Positions 22,138 to 33,862 of a stretch of DNA of 64,000 bases are shown here, piece by piece. The position numbers were made by a program, and so were the translations under genes. This DNA comes from Pseudofabraea citricarpa (lineage: Eukaryota; Ascomycota; Leotiomycetes; Helotiales; Dermateaceae): the NCBI GenBank assembly GCA_029641185.1, contig JAPWGK010000004.1, positions 682,001 through 746,000 of the forward strand, given 5' to 3'. Position 1 is the first letter of the stretch, and every line of letters begins with the position of its first letter. The notes under the pieces were generated by a model. It worked only from the letters and a program-made list of their open reading frames with translations. It did not search any database and had not been told where the DNA came from.

Positions 22138-24009
22138 TCAAGGAAGCTTTTCATCTATTCCTAGGTCCGAAATCTGAGCTTGCAGCATCTCAACTGCACG
22201 AGCGGCAAGCGAACTCTGCACTTTGACCCCATTGAGGAATTTGATGCACACTTTGATGTCTTCGAGATACTCGGCTTTCGCGTCATCGGCGTGGAACTTC
22301 AGTTCAATAGCTAATATTATTCCAGCACAAAAGAGGTGCAATGACGTTCCCCTGCATAAAATCAATTAGCGCCAGTAGATACAAGTTTGGGGTAACATTG
22401 TATGTACCATGGTCTGTGTCGGGCTAAGGACTTCGTGCAACCTGCCGATAGTGCGATGATACTACGAGCAGCTCCCAAACATATTGCACGCGTTCGAGCA
22501 AAGGTTGCAGGATCCTGGACCCAATGATCTTGGAGCGTCCTGTTAATGACAATCCGGTGATAAAAGAGGACCAATGATAAATTTATCTTTTGCCACCACA
22601 TCCAAGACACTGTCTCATTCTGTGAAGATTCAATGGCCCCTTGACCCCCTTGAAGATGTGGTGGCAACTCACCAATTAAGGTGGCCAGATTCTCGTCGGC
22701 CTTGGATACCAGTGCCACAATATCCGTTGTCTTTCCAGAACTCTGTTTTAAAGAACAGCGAAATCTGTGAATCACTGTACATAGTTGGCTCATAGCAATA
22801 TGGTACTGTACTTGGCGTGGCCGTGGATCCCAGTCTGTACTGGGCGATACTAGCTCTTCATCATCGATTACGTCTGGAAATTTGACTCTGAAATCATCTT
22901 CATTGATGCATGGACGATGAAAGGGCGCAGGTAGCCATTCGCAGATGATCAAAGTCCACCATAACCGCCTCCGCAGCTGGGTCTCAAGAGGAGTTTCATT
23001 GGGATGAGCTCGATCATCGTCCATCTTCAAGAATTGAGCTATGCGAATAGCGGCACCCCAGAGGGTGTGATGAAATTTGATCTCACCCACGTTATTAAAA
23101 ACAATGCCAAGGATGGCGATGGTTTGTACGCTTCGAGGATCGTGGTGTCTGAGAAACTCGGCCTTATCGAGGAAGTACAGTGATGAATCATACCAGTTCA
23201 ACAGGAGTACATTGGCATCTAGACGGAAGCATTAGAATTGCTAGGCTGGATAAGCGGACATGAGTAGGTACCATCTGATATACCGGCAGCCTGAGCTTCA
23301 CTGTCATCCATGAATATCAATACTGCCTGCGTCATTAGATTAGCAAGTGATAGAGGTCGAATTTATAGGGCATATAGCCTACACTCATGAAGCTGAAGTA
23401 TATTGCTAGCCATAATGGGTGAGCCTGAGATCTCTGTTCCACACCTCTGTTCAGAAAGTCTTCACACTCTGCTTCAAAAGTAGGGTGGTGTAGGGCATAA
23501 TGAATCCAAGATGTCCATGTTCTGCCGTAAGTAATCAGATTCATCACACAATTCCTTGAAGGCCAATAAATATCAGCCTCGCTTTGCACGGTAGGAGTGC
23601 GTCCAGAGGTATCAACGCCAATGAAAAGCTCATTTTCAAAGCTCTCTGTGATATTCAGGATTTCTCCATGCTGACAGTCCTCGTCATCTAATGCTGGCTT
23701 TGTCTGACCGGCAATTTGTGCTTTTAGTCGCTGATTCTCCTCGAGCAAATCCTGATAACTTGGACCTGACAATGGCTGACTTGTCCTGTCAATTGAATCA
23801 GAGCGCAATACCGCTGTCAATTAATGGTGCAATACGTACGTGGGAGTTATTAATTTTCCTTTGACACGAACTGTTTCTCTTTCACAGGTGAGCTCCAGCC
23901 CCCGCGAGATGCATTCCTGGCATGGGATCTTTTTATCGCATCGGACCCTTCGCTTTGCACATCGGATGCAAGATCGAGGGGGCCGTTGAGTTGATCTAAT
24001 CGAGTGCAT
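22138..24009 (-). CDS. Zn(II)2Cys6 transcription factor, 5 exons
   Basis: Exons 24009-23840, 23785-23383, 23326-23272, 23218-22408 and 22351-22138 give 550 residues. The binuclear cluster uses C14, C17, C24, C30, C33 and C42. A basic linker and a short coiled coil for dimerisation (YQDLLEENQRLKAQIA) follow. The middle region (about 150-430) resembles the fungal-specific transcription-factor domain: ANVLLLNWYDSSLYFLDKAE, then RLRRRLWWTLIICEWLPAPFHRPC, which matches the usual RRRxWW signature. The intron after the cluster exon is 54 nt; a closer acceptor would leave an implausible 26-nt intron. The targets are unknown. It is divergent, across 410 bp, from the gene for the Lys-Cys-Pro motif protein. 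Confidence 0.88.
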
Positions 24010-24419
24010 GTCAAATCCTTGGAACTGCGTTCACAATGATGACAAGAACTACATCTTCTATGGGGAAGGCGGAGAAATAGAGCTGGCCTTTGCACAGACA
24101 ACGAAAGTTCGGGACGCCCTAGGACCTATATTACAATGAAGTATAGGACATGGTGATAGTCCAGGTCTGCTCTTAAGACGAGGGATCCTTTGAATTATCC
24201 AAACACCCATCCAACTGCCCAAAAGACGGCGCGCTTTAGGACCTTGTTTAGTGCCTCAGAATTCAAGCCCGAAGATCGTGGCCGCCGAAGGAGGCGTCAC
24301 GTGGATGTAGATCAGCCAGACGGCGCTAAAACTCTGTCGGAACTCCGCTTGCAAATCAAGTGAAGAGCCTCTTTCAATCCTCCGCCAACCTTTCATCAGA
24401 ATCGGGCAACCAGAGTCTC
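24010..24419. promoter_or_regulatory. Divergent promoter between Zn2Cys6 factor and CP-motif protein
   Basis: A 410-bp shared upstream region. It contains an inverted CGG-type element candidate in the GC-rich stretch around 24270-24330. An in-frame GTG at 24360 would extend the plus-strand protein but is not needed. Confidence 0.4.
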
Positions 24420-26156
24420 ATGACAACGAGTATGCCCTACAATGATATTGCGCATGAGGAGCTTATAAGGGCCTTGACTGAGAACTTCAATATTCTCGCA
24501 GACGAGGTACAGTTACTGTCGGATCGGAAGACAATCCTCGAGCACAAACTCCGCTTTGCTCATGAACAAGTGAGTAAATACAATTCATCACCTCACACCC
24601 CTCCGGAGATCACTCCTTCCTTTATGATGAACAACATAGCTCTAGATCTGGAGTTGTCGTTTACGACAGCAGCGACCGACACACACCATGTATACTGATT
24701 TGACATTCACACATCTTGATTGTTCTTGATTATCATGTTTTTCTCATGCTAACGAGATTCTTTACAGTACCAGCATCTTGCAGATAAGTATGCTCCAGCC
24801 GACTCAGAGATCTCGAGCACGTTGGCCAAGCTGCAACTTCCAACAGATTTGACTTCCGATCGTGTCGGCTTTGTCCCACTACCACAAAGAGGGCAAACGA
24901 GTTCAAAACAGCGGACGGCTGTGGCTATAAGAGACGGTCGGCGTGCATCGCAACGGCTGGCGGCTATAGCAGGGCCTCCCACAGGATCTACAGCCAGCGG
25001 AGGTATTAGCATATCCGGAGGAAGTAGTAATATGAGAACCTCTGCCAGACGCCCCTCTACCCTCTCGACTGTTCTTGAGCAGGACTTCACTGTCCCAGGC
25101 AAGAAAAGTTCGCTGTCGTGCCCCTTTGCACCTATCCCAAATACCACGATCAAAGCAACTCCGTCACAGGGAGCATCCAGTACAATGAATTCTGATCGGC
25201 CGTTGACTCCCGTCGATGCCAAGGATCCCACCCCTCACCAATCAGCTGATCCAATATGTGCTGCCATGTATGCAGAAGTAATGGCTTCACCACCACCATC
25301 TGTAACAGGCTCTGCTGCAAAATGCCCTATTCGCTACCTCGATCAGCACTCGCCCGAAGAGGTCGCACGTTACTTTGAGACACACAAGCATGAGATACCT
25401 CGAAGTCATGAAGTCTGCGTGAAACGATACCAGAGAAATGAGAATGATATTCGGAAGCTCGATGCAAAATATGGCAATCTTGTTAGTATGATTCAAGGTT
25501 TGGGTCAGAAGCATCAGCCCATGCTGCCTTCACAGGAGGATGAGGAGATGATGGAGACTTCACGAACATCCCTTGAGAGGGTTGAACATTGGGCAGCTGC
25601 CGTCAGTACAGATGGCGTGGAACATCCCGACACCCCCGAGCCACCCCCCGAGGAAGATGATGAGGATAGAAGCAGTCGCTTCGACCGACCATTGAAAGAG
25701 ATCCGTGTCGGTGAATCTCCTAGTAGACCTTGGGGTATTTCTGTACCTATTGTTGATTCTAACGAGGAAGAGAGACCGGCATCTCCACCACCAGCGCCTG
25801 TATCAAGTGGTCTATCACCAATGGAGGAGTTCCGCCCAGCTGGAAAATGTCCATTTGGTCATGGGCAACAAACAAAGACTGAAGCTGAACCTGAACTTGA
25901 GCCTATTTCTATGCATGAAACCTCTAGCCCTGCAGGCAAATGCCCTTTTGGACATGCATCAAAGGACAAAGAGCCAGCAGAAACAAAACATCAACCACCA
26001 TCTATTACCTACACCCAGCCTACATTCATACAGCCACCGGATGTTAACAAGATGGGTGGGCACAACGGGCCGCAAATGATATTCACAGGCCCTGTATTTA
26101 TTGGATACCCAATGGAACAAGCAATGGCGTTCATGCAACAGTATAAGGGGACTTGA
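24420..26156 (+). CDS. Ascomycete protein with coiled coil and four Cys-Pro motifs
   Basis: Exons 24420-24569 and 24768-26156 give 512 residues from the first in-frame ATG. The N-terminal 80 residues are helical, probably a coiled coil (IRALTENFNILADEVQLLSDRKTILEHKL). Four Cys-Pro-hydrophobic motifs occur: SCPFAPIP at C168, KCPIRYL at C236, KCPFGHG at C411 and KCPFGHA at C442. The strongest conserved-looking segment follows C236 (residues about 240-310, with SPEEVARYFETHKHEIPRSHEVC). The C-terminus (GGHNGPQMIFTGPVFIGYPMEQA) also looks conserved. K-C-P-x-x-H resembles the heme-regulatory motif of Hap1. I do not recognise a named family, so no function is assigned. Confidence 0.75.
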
Positions 26157-26443
26157 TTAAGGAGTTTTGTTTTGTATAGGTAATCTGTTAGCGAAGGAGT
26201 TCGGAGCATAAGTGATGTATTCTACCTTTTTACTTTAGCGTTTACCGGTTTTTTAGCAGTGTTAATGTGTCAAGAATGAGACGATAATTTCAGATTGATT
26301 TAAATATTCTTCAGATGACATGTCATTGTACTCGTATCAAGCACAACACATCCGTAAACCCGAGAACTCCATCTATGCATTCTAAGCACGCAACGCCATT
26401 CCAACTTTAAAGAACTATATGTTGCATCTAAACAATATCACAT

Positions 26444-27625
26444 TTACGGCTTTAATCCCCCATTCCTTCCAGTTTCTGGCTCGTCGTCTAAGTCTCCCCT
26501 CGCAAAAGGGTTATCCTCGTCATCGGTAAAATCATCTCTGTAGGTCGAATTTCCGTTGTCATTGTCCCAAAGACTGATATCATCATCGTTCATCAATGCC
26601 GCAGCATCGGATTCCTCATCAAAATCCCCATCATGATAGCTTCCTGTCCTTGACAAAGTAGGCACAGCCAATTGCCCTCTACCTGCCTCGAGCTCCTCGA
26701 TCTCCAGCTCCTTGGCTCGCTTCATGGTCTTCCGGTATATAATGTACCCGACTGTGGCGCCCAGCACGGCGCCGAAGATGATACTCATGTAATTTATAAT
26801 CTTAGTTCCCGTGTCCATTTCTCCGTCGTTTTCTGCTAGAGATGCTAACCTGCTCCCGATGAAAACGTGGATGATCAGCTTGGGTGAAGTGAGCGCGGTG
26901 GCTAGTGCGAAGCTCAGCGGATGGACCGTTGGGAATGTTGAAATGGCCGCGTTAGAAAGTGAGTAGGGGAGAGGACAAAGTCTGATCATGCACAATATCT
27001 TGATCCCGTCATATTTCAGCGTCAACGATAACGCCTCGAATCTTTTGTCTCCACCAACGAGTTTGTGTACGTATTTTGAGAGGACGGTCCGTGAGGCCAG
27101 GAAGGATGCCGTCGAGCCGACGATGGTAGCAGATGCAACAATAAACCATCCGTTGGGGAAGCCGTACACGAACCCGGCTATTGTTATGGTTGTCGAGTAG
27201 CCAATTAATGGTGGGAAGGCGGATATGAATGTCATGGCCCACAAGATTGTCCATCCTCCCCGTACTCCCTGCCATTTCTCTGCCAACGGGGTCAGGACGC
27301 CGAATATCTGGTCCTTGTAGATCAAGAAGAGGACGAGGAGGACCTTGGTGCTGATAAAAATCGTGACGACGGCTATCCTCTGTATGAGACTGAGCCTCTT
27401 CCATATATCCAGCAGCTTCCGCCTCACTTTCTTCGCACTCCGGATCACCTGGTCCTTATACGAGAGAGGCCGCTGCTGGTACCCCGATCCTGCAAGAGGG
27501 CGCCGGCTGATGGATCGATGCCGCGACCATGGTGGTCTACTAATGGCAGCCTCTGGCGACGGCGAGCCTATGGGCGATATGGGCAGAGCAAGCGCCCTGG
27601 CTGTCGAGGTGTAATCCGCGGGCAT
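26444..27625 (-). CDS. tvp38: Golgi membrane protein Tvp38 (VTT/SNARE-associated Golgi family)
   Basis: A single exon of 393 residues. After a basic cytosolic N-terminus the protein has several membrane segments: [20 protein letters not shown] (about 91-110), a hydrophobic stretch at 125-160, the VTT-domain region about 150-260 ([21 protein letters not shown], then [16 protein letters not shown]), and a final segment near 285-310 ([22 protein letters not shown]). The acidic tail is cytosolic. VTT proteins of this type act as lipid scramblases or in vesicle traffic at the late Golgi. The length and topology match fungal Tvp38 (about 340-420 residues). The gene shares a 1.1-kb divergent region with the CCCH/Smr gene. 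Confidence 0.92.
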   Translation of the reverse strand: MPADYTSTARALALPISPIGSPSPEAAISRPPWSRHRSISRRPLAGSGYQQRPLSYKDQVIRSAKKVRRKLLDIWKRLSLIQRIAVVTIFISTKVLLVLFLIYKDQIFGVLTPLAEKWQGVRGGWTILWAMTFISAFPPLIGYSTTITIAGFVYGFPNGWFIVASATIVGSTASFLASRTVLSKYVHKLVGGDKRFEALSLTLKYDGIKILCMIRLCPLPYSLSNAAISTFPTVHPLSFALATALTSPKLIIHVFIGSRLASLAENDGEMDTGTKIINYMSIIFGAVLGATVGYIIYRKTMKRAKELEIEELEAGRGQLAVPTLSRTGSYHDGDFDEESDAAALMNDDDISLWDNDNGNSTYRDDFTDDEDNPFARGDLDDEPETGRNGGLKP

Positions 27626-28757
27626 TGCTCCGGATGTCGAGGGATTCTGTCTGTGGCCGCGGTCGCCGGTCGTGTGAATGGTACTTGAGATGGAGCTACC
27701 TCGCGTGAATCATCGGGGTCTTGTGTATTGGAGGAGTCGGCTGTGGTGGTGGTGAGGAGTCTGCCGTCGTGGGTCGTACTGTAGATGTCTGCTGCGTCCT
27801 AGCTCTACTGTTTCACGAACCGTAGGTGCTTACGGAAACAAGGTCGCCCAAAGGTCCGAAAGCAGCAGGGCACAGAAACAGAGATCAGAAGGCGGACTGG
27901 GTGGTGTATAATTAGTAGCAAAGTCTAAAAGGGTTGCTTATTTGCTTGTTCTTGGGCAGAAGTCAGAATGATACAGTAGATGGATAGCCATCCCGCTGCT
28001 GCGGACGTCATCATGTATCTTTCTGGTCGGCCGAAGAGCCTCGTCTCCGACGTCGTGGTCATGGTCGTGTTACCCGTACCGTAGCCTCAAACATCATCAC
28101 GTGGCGACACTGCAGTCTCACTGCAGCATCTCAGAGTAACGAAGGGTGTTATTAACGAAGGGTGTTATTCTCTCTTGATGGACTTCGCCTCCCTCGTATC
28201 AGTCAGTAAAGCAGAGCAGAGTATCGTAGTCAGACACAACCCCCCACCACCACCACCACCAAATCAGCTCGTGCGTCTGAACACTGAACAGCTGGGAAAG
28301 GCATTTTATCTATAAGTGAATCCAGTCCAACCATCACCTCAGATCGGGACCCAGTTTAGCTTAGCGCAAGTTCTCCAAGAACACCTGAAGCCAGCCCGGT
28401 GCGAGTTAGAGCTCACCCTGTCACCCTATCCACTACCTCCCCCGACGACGCCTCATCTTCGTTCTCCTCCTTTAATCACTTTATCTGCGCCTCTTCCCTT
28501 CTCGTGCTTCGCATCCAGGCCAAAGGACGACAATGTGATGAGCCTGGGGCCTTCCGTTGTCGCTTCGCTATTGCCTTAACCTACTATTTGCTTCACTCAG
28601 GCCAGGCCTCAGCCGCGCCTGCAGCTCTCCGCCTTGCTCTTCGCACTTTGCTCACCACTTAAACAACAACACCTACCTAATTTCCTGGCCAGTCTAGAAT
28701 CATCTCAGCGTCCCCCTTCACCGCATCGCATCCGACACGTCTCACGCATTTGCGACA
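27626..28757. promoter_or_regulatory. Divergent promoter region between Tvp38 and CCCH/Smr genes
   Basis: About 1.13 kb with no supported gene. It holds a perfect 16-bp tandem duplication (28137-28168), a CCA run at 28244-28260, and CT-rich leader sequence ahead of the ATG at 28758. Both promoters and long 5' UTRs are expected here. Confidence 0.5.
28137..28168. repeat. Perfect 16-bp tandem duplication
   Basis: The unit taacgaagggtgttat occurs twice back to back, about 590 bp upstream of the CCCH/Smr start codon. It could be a duplicated regulatory site or a replication-slippage product. Confidence 0.9.
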
Positions 28758-31079
28758 ATGGTGTCCGACCATATCTACGAGCTCTGCTTGCCAGTCCTGC
28801 AAGATGCGACCCTCGAAGATGAAGACAAGACGGACAGGTTGGAGGACCTGCTCAAGAAGGAGACGACATTGGTTGGTGCCACTCTTGAGAACACAATCCT
28901 AGATGTCATGTGGAGGTATCGCGATGGCACTTCGAATGCCACTTCACCTCCGCCATTGCGACACAACATTATTCGTCGACCGTCTCCAGCACCCTGGCCG
29001 ATACCTCGAGGTGGAGGCACTCCCATCTCGTCGTCCCCTCGCCTTGGGGTCAGCCCGCTCGCTCCTCCGGGCTTTGTGCCTCCTCCCTTCAATAGAGGTC
29101 TCTCATCGACAGCCTCTCCTTTTACCTCTCCTCGACCTTCCCCGCGTTTGGCCTTTTCCAGTCCAGCTATACCCCACAGCCCGAGCCTCAATGCCTATGA
29201 ATTCCCGACAGATACCGGCCCATCACAAGAGATATACGGAGATTTCGGGAGTGATAATGTAGACTGGTTGGTAAATGATGATGGCGCTAGCAACAGCTCG
29301 TCATCCGCTGGAACCCAGAGCGGCCTTAACGCCGCTGCGGCCGAGTATATACAGCCACAACAAACGGACATGAGTCCATACGATATGCTGCGTTCAATTC
29401 TTGGTCCCTCCAAGTCGGACGAAGAGATTGAAGCGGCGCTCGCTATGCATGGCTATGATCTGAGTGCTACTATCATGGCCTTCATGGAGGGCCAGGCAGC
29501 CGATAACTCTATGCAGGCACAAGCCAGTGAGGCCAAGAATGCAATCTTGATTGGCAAGTCTATGGCTGCGGACATACCTCGTACTAGCACTCCCAGTGGC
29601 CAGCAGCGTAGCGGAGTTGTCTGCCGGTTTTGGCTTTCCACAGGGCAATGTCTCCGCGCTGACTGCAGATTCAGTCATGACCTCAGTAACCATATCTGCA
29701 AGTAAGTATATCTCGTTTTTGATAGTGGCTCTAAATTTTACTAACTCGTAAAGATACTGGGTCATGGGCAATTGCCTTGCTGGCGACACTTGTATATTCT
29801 CACATGACCCATCCCATTTCATGAATCGCCTAGCCCTTGACGAGAGCAGTACACCTCCCCTTCAGAACAGTCAACCTAGCTTCCAGTTCCAAGATTACAA
29901 TGCGTTCCCCTCATTGGGCATGCAGGATTTTTCAAGTGCATATTCCTCTTCAAGCTCTTTCAACAATTACCAGCAGGCAGGCTTTACCCCTCCTGGTTTC
30001 AAACCTATCCACGATTATATAAGTGATGGATCGAACCAAAGATCGCGACCTAGTAGCCGTGCTCAAGCTCGAGAGTCCACCCCCGCTGCACCCTCTTTGG
30101 ACGACACAGAAGCATTTCCGTCACTGGGTTCAAGTGCCGGGAAAGGCGCTAAGAAGCACCATGGTAAGAGAGGAGGTCATGGGCATACTCATAAAGAAAA
30201 TGTTTTGCCCAGCTCACTGGCCGAGGTTGTCAAAATGTCTCCATCTCCTGGTCCTGGGCTGATGCGCCAGGACATGAAGAAAATAGGACGAAATAGTAGC
30301 TCTACCAGTATTCGAAATGGCGAGAATAGCGTTGCAGCTCAAGCAATTCCAAGTCCACAGCACGTACCTTGGTTAGCAACAGGCGACAAAGCCAACAAAG
30401 CTTACCTCAAAGCCCGCCAAGATGCTATAAAGCATGGTGGTTTGAGGAATAAGTTCTTGCAAAGGTATGTAGTTTTCAAAGCAGATTATTTCTTGCTGCC
30501 ACTAACATGACCTATAGTGCTGCCCAAGCCTGGAATAGAAATGACGCTAGAGCTGCCAAAGCACTGAGTCTACGTGGACAAAGTGAAAATGACCTCATGC
30601 GGAAAGCTCATCGCGAAGCAGCCCGTGAGTTATATGAAGAGCGCAACAAGCACAGTTCCTCGAGCTCTGAGCTCTATGTTGATCTACATGGTCTCCATCC
30701 CGAAGAGGCTGTTGAATATCTTGAAAAAGTCCTCATGGAAAACGGAAAAGAAACAAGACCTGTATATGCCATCACTGGCACTGGTCATCACAGCAAGAAT
30801 GGCAAAGACAAGGTCGGAAAGGCTATCCGCAATTTCCTAAATGAATGGAGGTACGCCTATCGTGAATTTTCTGTTCCCGGAGACAAGAACAACGTCGGAG
30901 GGATCTTGGGTATCGATGCTAGATCTTGGGACAAGAGTCTTTCCCGAGAGGGCAATACTACGCAGGCTGCCGAAAAGGAAGAAGTGGATATTCTTAGCCA
31001 AGGCCATGAGATCGGAGCTGGGAAGATTCGTCTCTTAGTTCGAGATGCTCCCCAAGGACCCAGTGGAAGGGGTCGATGA
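28758..31079 (+). CDS. CUE-like, double CCCH zinc-finger and Smr-domain protein (Cue2/N4BP2-like)
   Basis: Exons 28758-29701, 29754-30464 and 30518-31079 give 738 residues. A CUE/UBA-like segment lies at about 210-250 (YDMLRSILGPSKSDEEIEAALAMHGYDL). Two CCCH fingers follow: C-x8-C-x4-C-x3-H, then C-x7-C-x5-C-x3-H across intron 1. A Ser/Pro-rich linker carries two AFPSLG motifs. The C-terminus is an Smr domain with the DLHG motif (YVDLHGLHPEEAVEYL) and TGTGHHSKNG. Smr domains with this signature cleave RNA; yeast Cue2 cuts mRNA at stalled ribosomes. The fingers and Smr domain suggest an RNA-processing or quality-control nuclease. The intron inside the second finger means unspliced RNA would lose both that finger and the Smr domain. 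Confidence 0.9.
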
Positions 31080-31256
31080 CGTTAGTATTAGCAAAACAAA
31101 TAAATACTTAAAACTAATTCTAAGAGTGAATATACTTAGATAGGTGGTATCAGTATCTCTTTATATTTCCATCTATGCATAAATGCTTGCTACTAAATTA
31201 CTTGAAATTCAATACAAATCTCTCGAACGCAATTACCCTTTCATTTACTATACCAC

Positions 31257-32020
31257 TCACTTTACTAAAGTTTCCCCAGCGGCTTTTCTAAGTAGCTCTA
31301 CAACGAACTCTGGTTGTGACAAGAACATGCTGTGAGAAGCGTCAATACGCTGGATTTCCATCGGAGCTCCTGCCTCTTGGCAGTTTACAGCCATGGCCTC
31401 TTGCTCTTTTGGCGGAACGGCGCGATCTTGCTCGGCAATAAGATATATGGATGGGATCGTCATCCACGGAGCACCCGTTATTGTACCTTGGAAAGAAGCC
31501 AGGCTGTGTGGTTTCAGCAGGCCAGCGAACTCACGAGCCTCGTCTGGATCCAAGTCGTGATAGAATATCGAAATGGGGTCTATAACGATGGCTACATCTC
31601 CCTAGGAAGTAATTCTCATCAATACCATTGCTTTTCTCTGTTTCTTCTACTGCGCTGTTGTTCTGAGGAATCAAAGTAACCCCAACTCACCTCAGGCCTC
31701 CACCACGTATCCCGTTCTCTCGCATCCGCCAGCACAACACCAACGGGGATGACAAACGAAGCCAGGTAGACGAGCTTCACCAGGCCGCCAGGCTGTCCTG
31801 CCTCCTCGCGCTCCTTCTTCCCGAGCCCGTCGAGCGCGTTGCTCGTCGGTATGCCGCCCCAGCTGTGCGTCACGAAGACGATGTCCGATCCAGCTTCGGC
31901 TTCCTCCTGCACCGCGGACCGGATCACCGCGATGTCTTCGTCGAGTGATGTCGACGGCGGCGAGCTGCCCGACCCGGGGAGCTGCAGTCTGGATTCAAGT
32001 GTTGGAGCCTTGCGAGTCGG
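31257..32020 (-). pseudogene. Alpha/beta hydrolase, apparently lacking its N-terminal segment
   Basis: Two coding blocks are clear: about 32020-31691 and 31601-31257, joined by an intron with GTGAGT donor and TCCTAG acceptor. The catalytic triad is visible: nucleophile Ser in VTHSWGGIP, Asp in YLIAEQDRAVPP and His in RIDASHSMFLSQPE. The family is the small esterase-like hydrolase group of fungi and bacteria. The first strand and oxyanion loop (normally a VPGAWH-like motif within the first 15 residues) were not found upstream. The frame has no ATG: going back it runs through KDPTRKAPTLESRLQLPG to a TAA at 32036-32038. Either the 5' end is lost or a distant short first exon was missed. The upper boundary is approximate. 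Confidence 0.6.
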
Positions 32021-33634
32021 GTCCTTGCTTGCTTTTTATGGCGTGCCGAGGACACGTCTTGCGAGGGCTCCCTCTTTTCTCCCTTTGACTCTCGCCGCAT
32101 GGCTGGCTGCGGGTTTTTTGCTTGTCCTGCTGGTCTGAGTAAGCCCTTGTGTCTGCTTCTTCAAGGATCTTTTCTTGCTTTGCGCGCCTTCAGCGCTTGG
32201 TGCTAGTCTTCTTCGGCTCTGGTCGCTTGACTTTTTTTTCTCCGCCCCCATGTGGCTTGTCCAGCCTGCATACTCCGCTACTTACGAGTATCTTATATCG
32301 TGATAATACTACAGAGATTAGAAATACATGATCTGGATCTGGATCTGGACTTGGATTCGGATTTTGGTGGTGGAGAGCTGCGGGCCCTGGTATTCAGCCC
32401 TCGCTAACAGATAGATACTTGTCTAGCGTGTGAGCAGCATTGCGATCTGTACAAAATATGGAACTGAAGGCCGAGTCAACCGATCTGCAGCTTCTGAACA
32501 CCCACTCTCTTGTCATCGCCCAGGAACCGGGTCGTTATCGACTACGTAAACTGCCATTCTGCACCTCTCCTTAACTCAACCCCGCATGCAAAACTTGGAA
32601 ATCAAGGTTCACTCTACCCTACTCCTCGCTAAACAATCCAGCAGCTCATTTGGCATAAGGGCCTAAACAAACGACTTTGGATTTGATTTCTTACCCGTGA
32701 GAGCTAGGCTGTGAGCACTGGTGAGGATGATAAAGATGCTATGAGCTTTTATCTTGGCTCGTAGAGAGAGAGCTCTGCATCTTGCGCATGCTGGTGTGGG
32801 TGGAGAAATATTAGGCCGTGTGTGAGAGGCGGAATTCCGCGAGGCTGAGGTTGAACTGAGCTGGTTGGCTACCGTGCTTTTTCTTTGTTAACATTTGTAA
32901 TATTTATTCACGAGGGGGGTCTTGCAACTGAGGTATTTGGTCGTGGTTTGTCTCTGATTTGGCATCGTTGGAAGGAGAGGTTGTCTATTTTAAGTGATTG
33001 TACCCTGAGCAACGTTGGATGATTTCCGAAACCTGCTGTGCGTGTAATCTAAATGTGAAAATTGATAGATTGATGATTTCGATCAACGTAAAAGTTCAAC
33101 TTGGAAAAGCTAGCATTTATCATTGTGGCTCCTTTTTACTTCCAGATTTCAAGAAACTGATTTGGAGTAATCACCCTTTGAAGAGTAAGTTGATAGTTAA
33201 ATGTGCTAATTGCTCTTTATTATTCCTCACAAACTACCGCGTATAGCTAGCTACTCAGGATTCTCTTTATGTTATAGTGTAGACTACAGGCATTGCGATC
33301 CTTACACAGGACATTGGGTCATCTTCTTTCTGTAAATGACAGGATGGCTCGGTTCTGGCCTGTATTGCTCTGAGTAGTTCTTCAAAAACTGGGGAAATCA
33401 AAATAAGGAGAAACTTCCTACTTATAACACCTCCTACTTATAACACCAAACAAGGAATAAGTTAATTCTCACATGTAAAAGTGCACTTCCGCTTGTCATT
33501 CAATATAAAAAGCAACGAGTTAGTATTTTATTTCTAGTACTACATAAACACATCGATGTTGTATATCCCTCCTCGCAACGTCTTCTTCCCTTGATCTGTT
33601 GATATCATACGCCCTAAAGTGCCAGAGGACTTAA
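32021..33634. other. Long intergenic region, partly AT-rich
   Basis: About 1.6 kb. The first 230 bases encode a Lys/Ser/Arg-rich open frame on the minus strand without family features. Three GATCTG units lie at 32330-32347, and two perfect 16-bp direct repeats at 33416-33447. From about 32880 the sequence becomes AT-rich with no convincing gene. No transposon ends or tRNA were recognised. Confidence 0.5.
33416..33447. repeat. Perfect 16-bp tandem duplication
   Basis: The unit tcctacttataacacc is present twice without a gap, about 190 bp downstream of the small Cys-rich gene's stop codon. Confidence 0.9.
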
Positions 33635-33862
33635 TCATGTTCTTCTGTTATTTTTAACCACGGTTCGAGGTTTCTTTCTACTAGAATTTTGAACCTTTGC
33701 GGCACAGGTAGCACAATATTCATCATAAATTCGATCTCCCGTTGTAAGATTTGGGCAATATATGCCTGGTGGACCGCCATTCGCTGCGGCTTGACAGTGA
33801 TTGACACTATAACGAATAAGGTTGTTGCAACGTCTGCACAGGACTTGTGATCTGACGCACAT
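33635..33862 (-). CDS. Small cysteine-rich, putative zinc-binding protein
   Basis: A 75-residue frame from the ATG at 33862. The codons before it stay open to a TTG at 33886, but no earlier ATG is seen. The cysteine pattern is CRRCNNLIRYSVNHC, then GIYCPN, then YCATC: two CxxC pairs with a His-Cys and Cys-Pro between them, which looks like a zinc-ribbon or treble-clef. The tail is basic (SSRKKPRTVVKNNRRT). There is no signal peptide, so it is not an obvious secreted effector. Many ascomycetes carry small proteins with this spacing, as far as I recall, all of unknown role. A further upstream exon is possible. Confidence 0.55.
   Translation of the reverse strand: MCVRSQVLCRRCNNLIRYSVNHCQAAANGGPPGIYCPNLTTGDRIYDEYCATCAAKVQNSSRKKPRTVVKNNRRT

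Noticed and set aside
23786..23839. 26-nt intron in the Zn2Cys6 gene
   Set aside because: An acceptor at the first GACAG would make the intron far too short; the second GACAG gives 54 nt and keeps the frame.
24360..24419. Earlier start of the CP-motif protein
   Set aside because: The first codon there is GTG and the added residues have no features. The ATG at 24420 suffices.
32036..32251. Lys-rich minus-strand frame as the missing N-terminus of the hydrolase
   Set aside because: It is in the same frame but separated by a TAA and shows none of the hydrolase first-strand features.
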